Origin: Streptomyces sp. NBC_01551
GTDB taxonomy: Bacteria > Actinomycetota > Actinomycetes > Streptomycetales > Streptomycetaceae
Reading direction: 5' to 3'
NCBI RefSeq assembly: GCF_026339935.1
Contig: NZ_JAPEPX010000001.1
Location: 673,501 to 737,500, forward strand
Length of the DNA: 64,000 nt
The notes under the pieces were generated by a model that had not been told where the DNA came from, ran no database searches, and was given only the letters and a program-made list of their open reading frames with translations. Shown piece by piece: positions 1 through 8,641 of this stretch; position 1 is the stretch's first letter, and the number at the start of each line of letters is the position of its first letter. A program made the position numbers and the translations under genes.

Positions 1-787
1 CGGTGACCAGGGGCAGCCCGGTGATGTCGGCAAGGTGGCGGCGGGCCGATTCGGCGTATCCGGCGGGGGCGTTGAGACCCGTGCCGATCGCGGTCGCGCC
101 GAGGTTGATCTCAAGAATCAGCTCGACGGCCTCAGCGAGCCGGCTGCGGTCCTCGTCGAGCATGACGGCGAAGGCGGAGAACTCCTGCCCGAGCGTCATC
201 GGCACGGCGTCCTGCAACTGGGTGCGGCCCATCTTCAGAACGTCGCGGAACTCGACGGCCTTGCGGGCGAACGTGTCCTGGAGGACGGCCATGGCGTCGA
301 GCAGGCCACGCACCGCGGAGACGGTCGCGATCCGCACGGCGGTCGGGTAGACGTCGTTGGTGGACTGGCCGAGGTTGACGTCCTCGTTGGGGTGCAGGTG
401 CCGGTACTCGCCCCTGGCGTGGCCCAGCAGCTCCAGCGCCCGATTGGCGATGACCTCGTTGGCGTTCATGTTGGTCGAGGTGCCGGCGCCGCCCTGGATG
501 ACATCGACGACAAACTGGTCGTGGAGCTTGCCGCCGCGTATCTCCTGGCAGGCGGCGACGATCACGGCTGCCTTCGCGGGCTCCAGCAGGCCGAGTTCCT
601 CGTTGGCGAGGGCGGCGGCCTCCTTGACGGCGGCGAGGGCGTCGATCAGGTGCGGGTAGGCGGAGATGGGCGTCCCGGTGATGGGAAAGTTCTCGGTGGC
701 GCGCAGGGTGTGGACGCCCCAGTAGGCGTCGGCGGGGACGTCGCGGTCTCCGAGCAGGTCGTGTTCGCTGCGGGTGGCGGCGGTCAT
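1..787 (-). CDS. aspA: Aspartate ammonia-lyase (aspartase), N-terminal part, cut by window edge
   Basis: Aspartase reversibly converts L-aspartate to fumarate and ammonia in the cytoplasm. The 262 residues seen carry fumarase/aspartase superfamily signatures: GTSTNMNANEV near residue 105 and HPNEDVNLGQSTNDVYP near 140. The C-terminal SS-loop with the catalytic serine lies beyond the left edge (full enzymes are about 470 aa). The ATG at 787 has a purine-rich AGGAAGAGGG about 10 nt upstream. It follows the asparaginase gene by 56 nt on the same strand, so the two very likely act in sequence: asparagine to aspartate to fumarate. Fumarase is the main alternative, but the aspartase-like N-terminus and the asparaginase/asparagine permease context favour AspA. 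Confidence 0.92.
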   Translation of the reverse strand, partial: MTAATRSEHDLLGDRDVPADAYWGVHTLRATENFPITGTPISAYPHLIDALAAVKEAAALANEELGLLEPAKAAVIVAACQEIRGGKLHDQFVVDVIQGGAGTSTNMNANEVIANRALELLGHARGEYRHLHPNEDVNLGQSTNDVYPTAVRIATVSAVRGLLDAMAVLQDTFARKAVEFRDVLKMGRTQLQDAVPMTLGQEFSAFAVMLDEDRSRLAEAVELILEINLGATAIGTGLNAPAGYAESARRHLADITGLPLVT

Positions 788-843
788 GGGTGTGCGGCCC
801 TCTTCCTGAGGTGGGTGGGTCAAAGTGGTGAAAGGGGATGGAG

Positions 844-1860
844 TCAGGCGGTGGCGGGGACGCTGGGCGGGTTCAGCGCCGCCACCGGCTGGATGCCGCC
901 GACGGGCCGGCCGCCGCCGGTCATCGGCTCGCCCTCGAACCCGGCGAGCAGCCGCGGCTCGACTCCCGCCCGGGCGAGGGCTGCGGCCGTGACCGGGATG
1001 CGCGCCCGGTCCGCCCCGTCGGCGATCTTCACTGCGACGGCGCGGCCGTCGGGCAGCGCGGCCACCTGGACGCCCTCGAAGCCGTCCTTGGCCAGCAGCC
1101 CGGGCACCGCGCGCATCAGCTGGGCCGTGTCTCGCCCTGTGCCGGAGGCCATCTCCGGGTGGACGCGCAGCGCGTCCGCCACCCGGCGCCCGGCGGTGTC
1201 CGGACCGGCCGTGGCGATGCGGGCGGCGGCGCGGGCCAGGCCGTGCAGGGACACTGCGAACAGCGGGGCTCCGCAGCCGTCGACGGTGACGTTCGCGATG
1301 TGCTGGCCGGTGAGTTCCTCGACGACCTCGGCGATCGCCCTCTGAAGCGGGTGGCCCGGGTCGAGGTAGCTCTCCAGGGGCCAGCCGGCCAGCTTGCACA
1401 GGTACAGCATCGCCGCGTGCTTGCCGGAGCAGTTCTGGGCGAGCCGGGAAGGCCCGCGGCCCTCACGCACCCAGGCATCCCGGACCGCCCGGGCGTACGG
1501 CACGTCGGGGACGTTGCGCAGGTCGTCCTCGGTGAGGCCGGCCAGTTCGAGGATCAGCCGGGTACCTGCGAGGTGGTGCTCCTCGCCGGAGTGGCTGCCC
1601 ATCGAGAGGGAGAGCAGGGCGCCGTCGAGCGGCAGCCCGGCCCGCACCATGGCGAGGGCCTGGACCGGCTTGAGGGCTGAGCGCGGGTAGCAGGCGGCCT
1701 CGATGTCTCCGATGCTCAACCGGACGTCGCCATTACCGCCGAGGACGACGACGGATCCGTAGTGGACTCCCTCGATCACGCCGCCCCGGGTGACGTGGGC
1801 GACGGGTGCATGCTGGGGCTCGCGCATCGCGGGCGCGTCCGCGAGGAGACTGCTTCGCAT
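844..1860 (-). CDS. L-asparaginase II (Rhizobium etli ReAV-type)
   Basis: Hydrolyses L-asparagine to aspartate and ammonia. The 338-aa protein belongs to the asparaginase II family (PF06089), unrelated to the E. coli AnsA/AnsB fold. It shows the family's active-site features: SALK (Ser-x-x-Lys) near residue 63, QNCSGKHAAM near 160 and VDGCGAPLF near 212, with the conserved cysteines. ATG 1860 is chosen over the GTG directly before it because GAGG sits 5 nt upstream of the ATG and only 2 nt from the GTG. It lies between the asparagine permease (86 nt upstream of this start) and aspartase, in a catabolic operon. Confidence 0.9.
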   Translation of the reverse strand: MRSSLLADAPAMREPQHAPVAHVTRGGVIEGVHYGSVVVLGGNGDVRLSIGDIEAACYPRSALKPVQALAMVRAGLPLDGALLSLSMGSHSGEEHHLAGTRLILELAGLTEDDLRNVPDVPYARAVRDAWVREGRGPSRLAQNCSGKHAAMLYLCKLAGWPLESYLDPGHPLQRAIAEVVEELTGQHIANVTVDGCGAPLFAVSLHGLARAAARIATAGPDTAGRRVADALRVHPEMASGTGRDTAQLMRAVPGLLAKDGFEGVQVAALPDGRAVAVKIADGADRARIPVTAAALARAGVEPRLLAGFEGEPMTGGGRPVGGIQPVAALNPPSVPATA

Positions 1861-1948
1861 CACTGCCTCGTTTAGTGGTGGGTTGCTGCTGACCGGGGTG
1901 GCCGGCGGCAGGCCCGGCCAGGGGGACGGGCCGCGTCCGCCGCCCGGC

Positions 1949-3388
1949 TCAGCCGTCGCTCTTCGCGGCGGCGCGCGCCACGCGGCCGCGGACGGCGTAC
2001 CAGCCGGCGACCAGCGCCGCGGCGATCAGTGGCACGCACAGCACGGTGGTGCGCGCCGCTCCTCCGTCGGCGTACATGAGGACCAGGACGGAGGCGAGGA
2101 AGGCCAGTGTCACGAGTTCGGTCCACGGGGACCCGGGCAGGCGGTAGGAGGGACGGGTCAGTTTGCCGTCACGGGTCTTCCGCCAGAAGAAGAGGTGGCA
2201 GACCATGATCATGCCCCAGGTGGCGAGGATGCCGATGGCCGCGAGGTTGAGCACGATCTCAAACGCATCCGCCGGAACCACGAAGTTGAGCCCGACGCCG
2301 AGGACGCACATGCCGCTGGTGAGCAGGATGCCGCCGTAGGGCACCTGGGTGCGGCTGAGCCGGGCGGTGAAGCGCGGGGCGGAGCCGTTGACGGCCATCG
2401 AGCGCAGGATGCGGCCCGTGGAGTAGAGGCCGGAGTTGAGCGAGGACATGGCGGCGGTGAGGACGACCAGGTTCATCACGCCGCCGGCCGCCGGCACACC
2501 GATGTGGGAGAGCACGGTCACGAACGGGCTCTGGCCGGCGCTGTAGCTGCTCCACGGCATCAGCATCGACAGCAGGACGACCGAGCCGACGTAGAAGAGG
2601 CCCACACGCCACATGATCGAGTTGATCGCCTTCGGCATGATCTCCTCGGGGTTCTCGGTCTCACCGGCCGTGACGCCGACCAGCTCGACGGAGGCGTAGG
2701 CGAAGACGACCCCCTGGATGATCAGCAGCATGGGCAGCAGGCCGTTGGGGAAGATCCCGCCGTTGCCGGTGATCAGAGCAGATCCGGGGACGGCGCCGTC
2801 GACGGGATGCCGGGTGACCAGGAGGAAGATCCCGATCCCCATGAAGACCACCAGCGCGCTGACCTTGACGATGGCGAACCAGAACTCCAGTTCGCCGAAG
2901 ATCCGCACCGAGATGAGGTTCACGGTGAGGACCACGGCCAGGGCTATGAGGGCGATCACCCACTGGGGGACATCGGAGAACAGGTGCCAGTAGTGGGTGT
3001 ACGTGGCGACGGCCGTGATGTCGGCGATGCCGGTGGTCGCCCAGTTGAGGAAGTACATCCAGCCCGCGGTGTACGCGCCCTTCTCCCCGAGGAACTCCCG
3101 GGCGTACGACACGAAGGCGCCGGAGGACGGCCGGTACAGGACGAGCTCGCCGAGCGCGCGCACGACGAGGAACGCGAACACGCCGCAGACGGCGTAGGCG
3201 ACGAACAGGGAGGGCCCGGCCTCGGCGAGGCGCCCGCCCGCGCCGAGGAACAGCCCGGTGCCGATCGCACCCCCGATGGCGATCATGTTGACGTGCCGGG
3301 GTTTCAAGGACTTGCTGTAGCCGGTGTCCCCGGCGTCGACATGACGGGCCGTGGGGCGCTTCTCGTCTTTGAGGAACTGCTCGCTCAC
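1949..3388 (-). CDS. ansP: L-asparagine/amino acid permease, APC family (AnsP-like)
   Basis: A proton-coupled amino acid importer of the amino acid transporter (APC) family, about 479 aa with roughly 12 hydrophobic segments. The N-terminal [20 protein letters not shown] followed by LFLGAGG is the first-helix substrate-binding signature, and the E-x-E-NPEEI segment after helix 6 is typical of AnsP/GabP members. Asparagine as substrate is inferred mainly from the asparaginase and aspartase genes downstream; the sequence alone would also allow GABA or another amino acid. The GTG start (3386-3388) overlaps the GntR stop by 4 nt (GTGA), so its translation is probably coupled to the regulator. Confidence 0.88.
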   Translation of the reverse strand: MSEQFLKDEKRPTARHVDAGDTGYSKSLKPRHVNMIAIGGAIGTGLFLGAGGRLAEAGPSLFVAYAVCGVFAFLVVRALGELVLYRPSSGAFVSYAREFLGEKGAYTAGWMYFLNWATTGIADITAVATYTHYWHLFSDVPQWVIALIALAVVLTVNLISVRIFGELEFWFAIVKVSALVVFMGIGIFLLVTRHPVDGAVPGSALITGNGGIFPNGLLPMLLIIQGVVFAYASVELVGVTAGETENPEEIMPKAINSIMWRVGLFYVGSVVLLSMLMPWSSYSAGQSPFVTVLSHIGVPAAGGVMNLVVLTAAMSSLNSGLYSTGRILRSMAVNGSAPRFTARLSRTQVPYGGILLTSGMCVLGVGLNFVVPADAFEIVLNLAAIGILATWGMIMVCHLFFWRKTRDGKLTRPSYRLPGSPWTELVTLAFLASVLVLMYADGGAARTTVLCVPLIAAALVAGWYAVRGRVARAAAKSDG

Positions 3389-4113
3389 GCCTCGGGTCTG
3401 CCTTCCGTGGAAGTGTCCGTGCGCTGGGGGCGCACGATGTCGGTGAGGGTCGTCTCGACCCGCAGCAGGTGGTGGGACATGGCCTCCACCGCGTCGTGCT
3501 CGGAACCGTCGACCAGCGCTTCGAGGATGGCCCGGTGCTCGCAGTTGGACTGCTCGCGCCGGCCGCCGAGCTCGTTGAGGAAGGTCGACTGACGCGCCAG
3601 CGCGTCGCGGATCTCCTCGATGACGCGGCGGAAGACGGGGTTGCGGGATGCCTCGGCCACCGCCAGGTGGAAGACGGTGTCCATCGCCACCCACGCGGTG
3701 GTGTCGGTCTCCTGCTCCATCCGGTCGAGCAGGTGGCCCAGATGGTCCAGGTCCTCCGGGGTGCGGCGCAGCGCGGCGTACCCGGCGACCGGAATCTCGA
3801 CGTGCCGGCGCACCTCGAGCAGGTCGCTTGCGGCGTAGTCGCCGAAGGTGGGGTCCTCGACCGTGTTCGCCAGGACGAACGTGCCCTTGCCGCTCCTGGA
3901 GACGGTCAGGCCCATGGCCTGGAGAGCTCGGAGCGCCTCCCGCAACACGGGCCGGCTGACCTCGAGGCTCCGGCACAACTCGGCTTCGGAGGGGAGCTTG
4001 TCACCCACGACGTACTGACCGCGCTCGATGGCGCTGCGCAGGTGGCCGTAGACCGCTTCCATCGCGCTTACGCGCCGCGGTACGCCACCTGTCTGGCTGT
4101 CTGACAGGTTCAC
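3385..4113 (-). CDS. FadR-subfamily GntR transcriptional regulator
   Basis: 242-aa regulator with a winged helix-turn-helix (about residues 18-83; [20 protein letters not shown] then [12 protein letters not shown]) and a C-terminal all-helical FCD ligand-binding domain (about 90-225). FCD domains bind carboxylates, so aspartate, asparagine or fumarate are reasonable effectors by inference. The GTG at 4113 has no Shine-Dalgarno, but a CAAGAT -10 ends 6 nt before it with TTGACA 18 nt further up, so the transcript is probably leaderless. The gene overlaps the permease by 4 nt and starts 32 nt after the upstream hydrolase stops. Palindromes over its promoter suggest autoregulation and control of the asparagine genes. 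Confidence 0.88.
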   Translation of the reverse strand: MNLSDSQTGGVPRRVSAMEAVYGHLRSAIERGQYVVGDKLPSEAELCRSLEVSRPVLREALRALQAMGLTVSRSGKGTFVLANTVEDPTFGDYAASDLLEVRRHVEIPVAGYAALRRTPEDLDHLGHLLDRMEQETDTTAWVAMDTVFHLAVAEASRNPVFRRVIEEIRDALARQSTFLNELGGRREQSNCEHRAILEALVDGSEHDAVEAMSHHLLRVETTLTDIVRPQRTDTSTEGRPEA

Positions 4114-4161
4114 GCTGCGATCTTGCGGGCTGCGCCAGGAGGGTGTCAAGACACCTGTGTC
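4087..4161 (-). promoter_or_regulatory. Promoter and candidate operator of the GntR/asparagine operon
   Basis: On the minus strand TTGACA (4144-4149) and CAAGAT (4120-4125) are spaced by 18 nt, and the GTG start at 4113 is where transcription should begin. Two clusters of TGTC/GACA symmetry surround it: ACCTGTC (4087-4093) with GACAGGT (4103-4109), which includes TGTC-T-GACA, and GTGTC-AA-GACAC (4143-4154) abutting a third GTGTC (4157-4161). The second cluster overlaps the -35 hexamer. The TGA stop of the upstream hydrolase gene is inside the -35 box. Binding by the GntR protein is an inference. Confidence 0.6.
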
Positions 4162-4937
4162 GGGAAAATCGGGCCCGGCGGGCTTCGTACCGGGCGCACC
4201 TTCCGGCCGGCCACCCGAGCAGGCTCGGCGCTCGCGGCGGAACTCGCAGCCGCCACCAAGGCGTGCACGACCGGCGCGTCGACACCCATCTCCGGGTGCC
4301 ACTGGACGCCCACGGCGAAGCGGTGCCGGGAGCTCTCGATCGCCTCGACGGTGCCGTCCGCCGCACGGGCGGCCACGATGAACCCGGCGCCCAGGCGATC
4401 CACCGCCTGATGATGATGCGTGGCGACCTCGCGGGTCCCCGGCAGGAGGGCGCCGATCCGGGTCCCCGGCACGGTGGTGACGGCGTGGGCGCAGAAGTGG
4501 CCCCGGTAGGGGTTGTGGTCGTCGTGTCCTACGCTGTCGGGCAGGTGCTGGATGAGGGTGCCGCCCGCGTGCACGTTCATCAGCTGCATTCCCCGGCATA
4601 CTCCGAGCACGGGTATGTCGCGGGCGAGGCAGGCGACCAGCACAGCGCGTTCCCACCGGTCGCGCTCGCGGACCGGCGGGCCCGTGCGCGGGTGGGGCGG
4701 CGCACCGTACAGGGCGGGATCCAGGTCCTCACCGCCCGTCAGGATGACCGCGTCCAGACGCTCGACCACATCGGCCGCGGCCTCCGGCGCGTCCGGCGGC
4801 AGCAGAACGGCGCGGCCGCCCGCCGCCCGGAGACAGCCGACGTAGGCCGCGGGCAGCACCGCGGCGGGCAGGTCCCACTCGCCCCACTGGGCGTCGGCCA
4901 GGTAGGTGGTGAGTCCGATGAGTGGTGGCTGGGGCAT
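4146..4937 (-). CDS. Gamma-glutamyl-GABA hydrolase family protein (PuuD-like, class I GATase fold)
   Basis: 263-aa cytoplasmic amidohydrolase of the peptidase C26 family. It has the nucleophile elbow GVCRGMQLMNVHAGG (Cys near residue 118) and the GVQWHPEMG dyad (His/Glu near 223-225), so the Cys-His-Glu triad is complete. Relatives cleave gamma-glutamyl-GABA or other gamma-glutamylated amines to release glutamate; the true substrate cannot be told here. ATG 4937 has AAAGGAAG about 5 nt upstream. It is the first gene of the minus-strand asparagine operon and divergent from a LysR gene, which suggests that gamma-glutamyl compounds and asparagine are handled together. Confidence 0.85.
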   Translation of the reverse strand: MPQPPLIGLTTYLADAQWGEWDLPAAVLPAAYVGCLRAAGGRAVLLPPDAPEAAADVVERLDAVILTGGEDLDPALYGAPPHPRTGPPVRERDRWERAVLVACLARDIPVLGVCRGMQLMNVHAGGTLIQHLPDSVGHDDHNPYRGHFCAHAVTTVPGTRIGALLPGTREVATHHHQAVDRLGAGFIVAARAADGTVEAIESSRHRFAVGVQWHPEMGVDAPVVHALVAAASSAASAEPARVAGRKVRPVRSPPGPIFPTQVS

Positions 4938-5165
4938 ACCACTTCCTTTCAGGGCATGCGAGGTGATCGTCGACGGCCGGATCCACACCCGCGCCGGCAG
5001 ACGTCCCCGGCCGCGGCGGGCTGCGGCAGAAGACGGACGGGGCACTGGCGGAGGGGCACCGCGACGGCGAGGGGAGCGGCGGTCACGCCCCGGCAACGCG
5101 GGCTTGCGTTTTTCTTGCCGCGAGCAGAATCCTGCTGGCGTTCATCCGCAATCACAAGAAAACAC

Positions 5166-5180
5166 ATCTTCGCGACAGAT
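5166..5180. promoter_or_regulatory. LysR-type T-N11-A box between divergent genes
   Basis: In the 245-nt gap between the divergent hydrolase (start 4937) and LysR gene (start 5183) lies ATCT-N7-AGAT, which fits the T-N11-A interrupted palindrome bound by LysR regulators. It ends 2 nt before the GTG of the LysR gene, a position that would suit autorepression. Binding is inferred. Confidence 0.45.
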
Positions 5181-5182
5181 AA

Positions 5183-6106
5183 GTGAGCCTTAACTCCGTG
5201 CACGGACTCGACCCCCGCCTGCTCGCCACCCTCGAAGCCGTCGTGCGGCACGGCTCCTTCAACGCCGCCGCACGCGAGCTCGGCTACAGCGCGCCCGCGG
5301 TCTCCCAGCAGATCGCCGAACTCGAACGCCGCGCGGGCCTGAGAGTGCTGGAGCGCCGGCCCGTGCGCGCCACACCGGCCGGCGAAGTCCTTCTCGACGC
5401 CGAGCAGGGCGTCCGCAACGCGTTGGCGACGGCATCGGTGGAACTCGACGCCATGCGCGCGGGTACGGCCGGACGGATCCGTCTCGGCGCCTTCGCCTCG
5501 GCCGCCACCAGCATCGTTCCGCAAGCGCTGGCCCAACTCCACACGGCCTACCCCCACGTGCAGGTCAGCCTCGGCCAACTGGAACCCGAGGCCTGCTACA
5601 ACCGGCTCAAGCGGGGGGACATGGACCTGGCCCTCAGCTACGACTACGACTTCATCCCCGTCCCGCCACCCCGGATGCTGCGCCGGACGCTGGTCGCACG
5701 GGATCCGGTGGTGGCCGTGGTCCCGGCACACCACCGCCTGGCCGACAGGGAGGTCATCGACCTGGCCAGCCTCGCGTCCGAGACCTGGATCGCGGCTCCG
5801 GAGGCCGCACTGCGCCTGGAACTGCTTTCCCAGATGGCCAAGACGCCTGGCTTCCAGGCCCGCCTGCAATACGAGGGGGACGACTTCAACACCGTGCTCG
5901 GCTTCGTGGCCGCAGGCCTGTGCGTGGCCGTCATGCCGCAACTCGCCCTGCCCCGCGCCAACACCCAGGTCGTGGCCCGCCCCCTGGCCGAGCCGCAGTT
6001 GACGCGCTTCATCTACGCCGTTCGCATCGACACCCGGCACGCCCCGCGCACCGTCCTGGACCTGGAGCAGATGCTCGCCGCGCAAGCGCTGGCCGCGCTC
6101 GCATGA
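5183..6106 (+). CDS. LysR-family transcriptional regulator
   Basis: 307-aa LysR protein with an N-terminal winged helix (about residues 9-68; GSFNAAARELGYSAPAVSQQ) and a two-lobed periplasmic-binding-like effector domain (about 95-300, RIRLGAFASAATSIVPQAL onward). It is transcribed away from the hydrolase/GntR/asparagine operon, the usual arrangement for a LysR activator of its divergent neighbour. Start GTG 5183 gives MSLNSVHG; GTG 5198 is a possible alternative that would begin at HGLDPRLL and leave the T-N11-A box upstream. No strong ribosome binding site is seen before either. Confidence 0.88.
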   Translation: MSLNSVHGLDPRLLATLEAVVRHGSFNAAARELGYSAPAVSQQIAELERRAGLRVLERRPVRATPAGEVLLDAEQGVRNALATASVELDAMRAGTAGRIRLGAFASAATSIVPQALAQLHTAYPHVQVSLGQLEPEACYNRLKRGDMDLALSYDYDFIPVPPPRMLRRTLVARDPVVAVVPAHHRLADREVIDLASLASETWIAAPEAALRLELLSQMAKTPGFQARLQYEGDDFNTVLGFVAAGLCVAVMPQLALPRANTQVVARPLAEPQLTRFIYAVRIDTRHAPRTVLDLEQMLAAQALAALA

Positions 6107-6316
6107 GGCTGCGGCGGGCGGCTACCGGAGGCGAACGGAGCGTGAACCCACGTGAAATGCGCCAAGTTGACGGCGGCCGCACGCGCGTAGACCGGGTGGC
6201 GACGCCCGGTCTCCCGGCTTGTCCGACTACCGGACGCGGTGGCTGAAAGTTAAACTATTCTGTGACGGGCGGCCTACGTTTGCGGCGGTTGACGTTCCAG
6301 CGAGAGGAAACCCCTC

Positions 6317-7582
6317 ATGACCGCCGCCGACAGTGCGCCGCGAACGGCCCGCGTTCTCACCGGCTACCGCCCCGAGGACGGCTTCATGGCCGTGGAGCTG
6401 GACCCCCCTCCGGGCGAGTACGTATGGCACGACGAGCACGCCGAGCAGCAGGAGCAGCGCTACGGCCCGGGTGCGGGCTACCATCAGTGGCTGGCAGTGG
6501 ACGCACGCGACGGCGCCGTATGGTTCGGCGACATCGACTGGCGGGCCCCGTCCGAAGACCTCGGCAGCCAGCTCCCCGGCCTCCCCCGCAGGGCACTCGG
6601 CGACGGGGCCGTCCCGGCCTCCGGAATAATGGTGCAGCTGCTCGGCCACCTGGCCCATGACGAACAGCGCGGCTGCTCCTGGCGCTTCTTCACCGCTGAG
6701 GAACTGCACGCGCTCGCCCTGCGCATACTCCCCGCCGTGCAGCGGCTCGTGGACTCCATCCACCGCATCGGACCGGGCGACGAACTGGAGTGGTCGGCCG
6801 AGGCCGCCACCGCCTGGGACGACATCGAGCAGGCCGCGACCCACACCTTCGATCCCTCCGGCGATCTCCGCTGGCCCAGGCTGCGCACGACACCGGTCCC
6901 TGCCTGGCGTGTCGAGGTCGGCGCGTTCCTCGCCATGAACCCCGGTCTGTGCGATCCCTCCTGGGGCCTGGCCACGGACGCGGAACTCGATGCCTACGCC
7001 GACTACAGTCCCGAGAGCGGCTATGGCGGTGTACCGGGGCGGATGTGCCGCGCCGCCGACCGGCAGATCGAGGACGGTTTCACTTTCTACGGCCACCGTG
7101 CCGCCCTGTACGCCTACCGCGCGCAGGCTTGCGGCGACCGTGTTCCGACAGACGCCCGCGTCTGGCTGGAGACGACAGAGGCGGGTCGGGGCACCTGGGA
7201 GGCAGCCAAGCCCCCCGGGGCCACCCTCGCCGACGTCCCCGACTGCGTGCTGGCGGCCTTGGCCGAAGGGTTCCAGAACTCCGCGCACCAGGAGGGTCTG
7301 GTCCTGACGGGCCTGGACGCCCATCTGCGCCGGTTGCGCGCCGAGGAACGCTCCGCCGTCGACCAGCAGCTCGTCCGCGAAGCCGAGGAAGTCAAACGCC
7401 ACGAAAACATGCTCAAGGACTTCCGCGCGGCACGGAACCGCACCGTGACACGGATCCTGGCCTGGTCCGATGGGCGCAGCGACGGGGAAATCGCCCGCCT
7501 GGCGTCCATGCCCGACGATTACGTCAGCGACTGGCGGGCCCGCCTGACCGACGAACAGACGACGGCCACACCCGCAACCTAA
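6317..7582 (+). CDS. Unrecognised 421-aa protein
   Basis: I do not recognise this family. The reading frame has strong Streptomyces codon bias, and ATG 6317 follows GAGAGGAAA at suitable spacing, so it is a real gene. The protein is acidic, Trp-rich and soluble, without a signal peptide or membrane segment. Residues about 330-375 (LRAEERSAVDQQLVREAEEV and onward) look like a charged helix. The C-terminal stretch SDGRSDGEIARLASMPDDYV resembles a small helix-turn-helix, as seen at the ends of some Streptomyces plasmid or island proteins. A TAAACT -10 candidate lies at 6251-6256. It stands next to the decayed tRNA-flanking region and could be cargo of that element. Confidence 0.7.
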   Translation: MTAADSAPRTARVLTGYRPEDGFMAVELDPPPGEYVWHDEHAEQQEQRYGPGAGYHQWLAVDARDGAVWFGDIDWRAPSEDLGSQLPGLPRRALGDGAVPASGIMVQLLGHLAHDEQRGCSWRFFTAEELHALALRILPAVQRLVDSIHRIGPGDELEWSAEAATAWDDIEQAATHTFDPSGDLRWPRLRTTPVPAWRVEVGAFLAMNPGLCDPSWGLATDAELDAYADYSPESGYGGVPGRMCRAADRQIEDGFTFYGHRAALYAYRAQACGDRVPTDARVWLETTEAGRGTWEAAKPPGATLADVPDCVLAALAEGFQNSAHQEGLVLTGLDAHLRRLRAEERSAVDQQLVREAEEVKRHENMLKDFRAARNRTVTRILAWSDGRSDGEIARLASMPDDYVSDWRARLTDEQTTATPAT

Positions 7583-8018
7583 AGCATGTGCGGCGAAGAC
7601 AGGGCACCCGCTCCGCAGCCTCACCGCCCGGGCAGCCCGTCGAGCGCCACGGCCGTCCGTAGACCGAGGCGACGGCCCGAGGCCTTGAGCTGGCGCCGCC
7701 GGCCCGCGGCGAGTACCGCTTGCGCGGGGTAGCCGGAGCCGGACCTGGCCGCTGTACCGGCGAGACGACCGGAGATGGTGCTCGTCGACGGCCTCGGGAC
7801 CAAACGCTCCTGGCTTGCTGCGCCCCGAGCTCCGGACTCCGGCCGCTGCGATCCGAAGCCGCCATCCTCAGCCGGTGCCTACGACCGGACATCGTGAACC
7901 CCTGCGCAGGGCAGCGACGCGGATGCAGTGGGCGCACGCAGCGCTAACAAGGGAAAGGCATTGGTCGCGGCGGCCTCGGGAGCGCGGTGGTCGCCTGTGG
8001 TCGCACCCTGGAAGCGTC
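7583..8018. other. Gap without a convincing gene, probably decayed element DNA
   Basis: About 435 bases follow the unrecognised gene and precede recognisable gene fragments. Reading frames on both strands lack a good start, a ribosome binding site and any familiar motif. Given the transporter and integrase remnants that follow, this is probably degraded mobile-element sequence. Confidence 0.5.
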
Positions 8019-8219
8019 CGAGTCGGCAACCGCCGAGGCGGAGCCGAGTTCGTGCCCGGCCTCGCGCTGGGCGGCCGACAGAAACGGCATCACGGCCAGG
8101 GACAGAGCGGCGAGCACGATGCCGGGGATGGACCGCTCGGCCTCTCCGGTGCCAGAGGGCGCCAGGACGGCGTCGACGGCGACGTCCGTGGCGAGCGCGA
8201 AGAACGAGAAGGCGATGAT
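8019..8219 (-). pseudogene. Fragment of a cation transporter (CDF-like)
   Basis: The minus strand encodes IIAFSFFALATDVAVDAVLA, a GEAERS loop, and GIVLAALSLAVMPFLSAAQR followed by EAGHELGSASAVADS. This matches the middle of small actinobacterial cation-diffusion-type transporters (a helix, a short loop, a second helix, then an RRAGRELGSxSAVADS motif). Neither the N-terminal helices nor the C-terminal half is present, and the frame runs on into unrelated sequence, so it is a remnant. Homology stops exactly where the integrase fragment starts on the other strand, marking a recombination breakpoint near 8219. Confidence 0.65.
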
Positions 8220-8351
8220 CTGACCACCACTCAGCGCTACCTCCACCCCGACGCCGGCCAGATCACCGCAGCTGGTGCCGCGCTGTCCGCGCACCTCATG
8301 GTGCTCCGTGCACCTCGTTCGCTGCCAGTCACGGCCGTCACCGCGATCTGA
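8217..8351 (+). pseudogene. C-terminal remnant of a tyrosine-type integrase
   Basis: The plus strand reads DDLTTTQRYLHPDAGQITAA then GAALSAHL, the last part of a tyrosine recombinase. The nucleophile tyrosine is in QRYLHPD (codon 8238-8240). The catalytic Arg and His-x-x-Arg boxes and everything upstream are missing, so it cannot be active. The remnant ends about 100 nt from the 3' end of a tRNA-Pro gene, the usual position of int beside attP in actinomycete integrative elements such as pSAM2, which also uses a tRNA-Pro. I read it as the scar of such an element. Confidence 0.75.
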
Positions 8352-8366
8352 CCCGCACGGGCCGAC

Positions 8367-8388
8367 CTGGTCCCCAACTGGTCCCCAA
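8367..8388. repeat. Tandem 11-bp repeat between integrase remnant and tRNA
   Basis: CTGGTCCCCAA occurs twice in direct tandem (8367-8377 and 8378-8388). Short direct repeats between int and the tRNA end are typical of arm-type integrase-binding sites, so this is probably a leftover of the attachment region. Confidence 0.55.
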
Positions 8389-8398
8389 AAATGATCAA

Positions 8399-8430
8399 GG
8401 GGCCGTTTCGGATTGCTCCGAAACGGCCCC
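8399..8430 (-). terminator. Intrinsic terminator of the tRNA-Pro gene
   Basis: A perfect 14-bp stem (GGGGCCGTTTCGGA paired with TCCGAAACGGCCCC) has a 4-nt loop. On the minus strand it is followed, after CTTGATCA, by a run of five T. It lies 19 nt past the 3' end of the tRNA. Confidence 0.85.
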
Positions 8431-8449
8431 TGACCTCGACTCTTTCGAG

Positions 8450-8523
<74 letters not shown>

Positions 8524-8641
8524 ATGTGCTTCCGACTGGGCTTCCCACTTGGGGATTCCCGTCCCGGCGGCACATGCAGAACATTACCCCACGCCGAGGG
8601 GTGTGCACGCACGGGTAATCGGCGGGAGGGAGGATGAGGGG

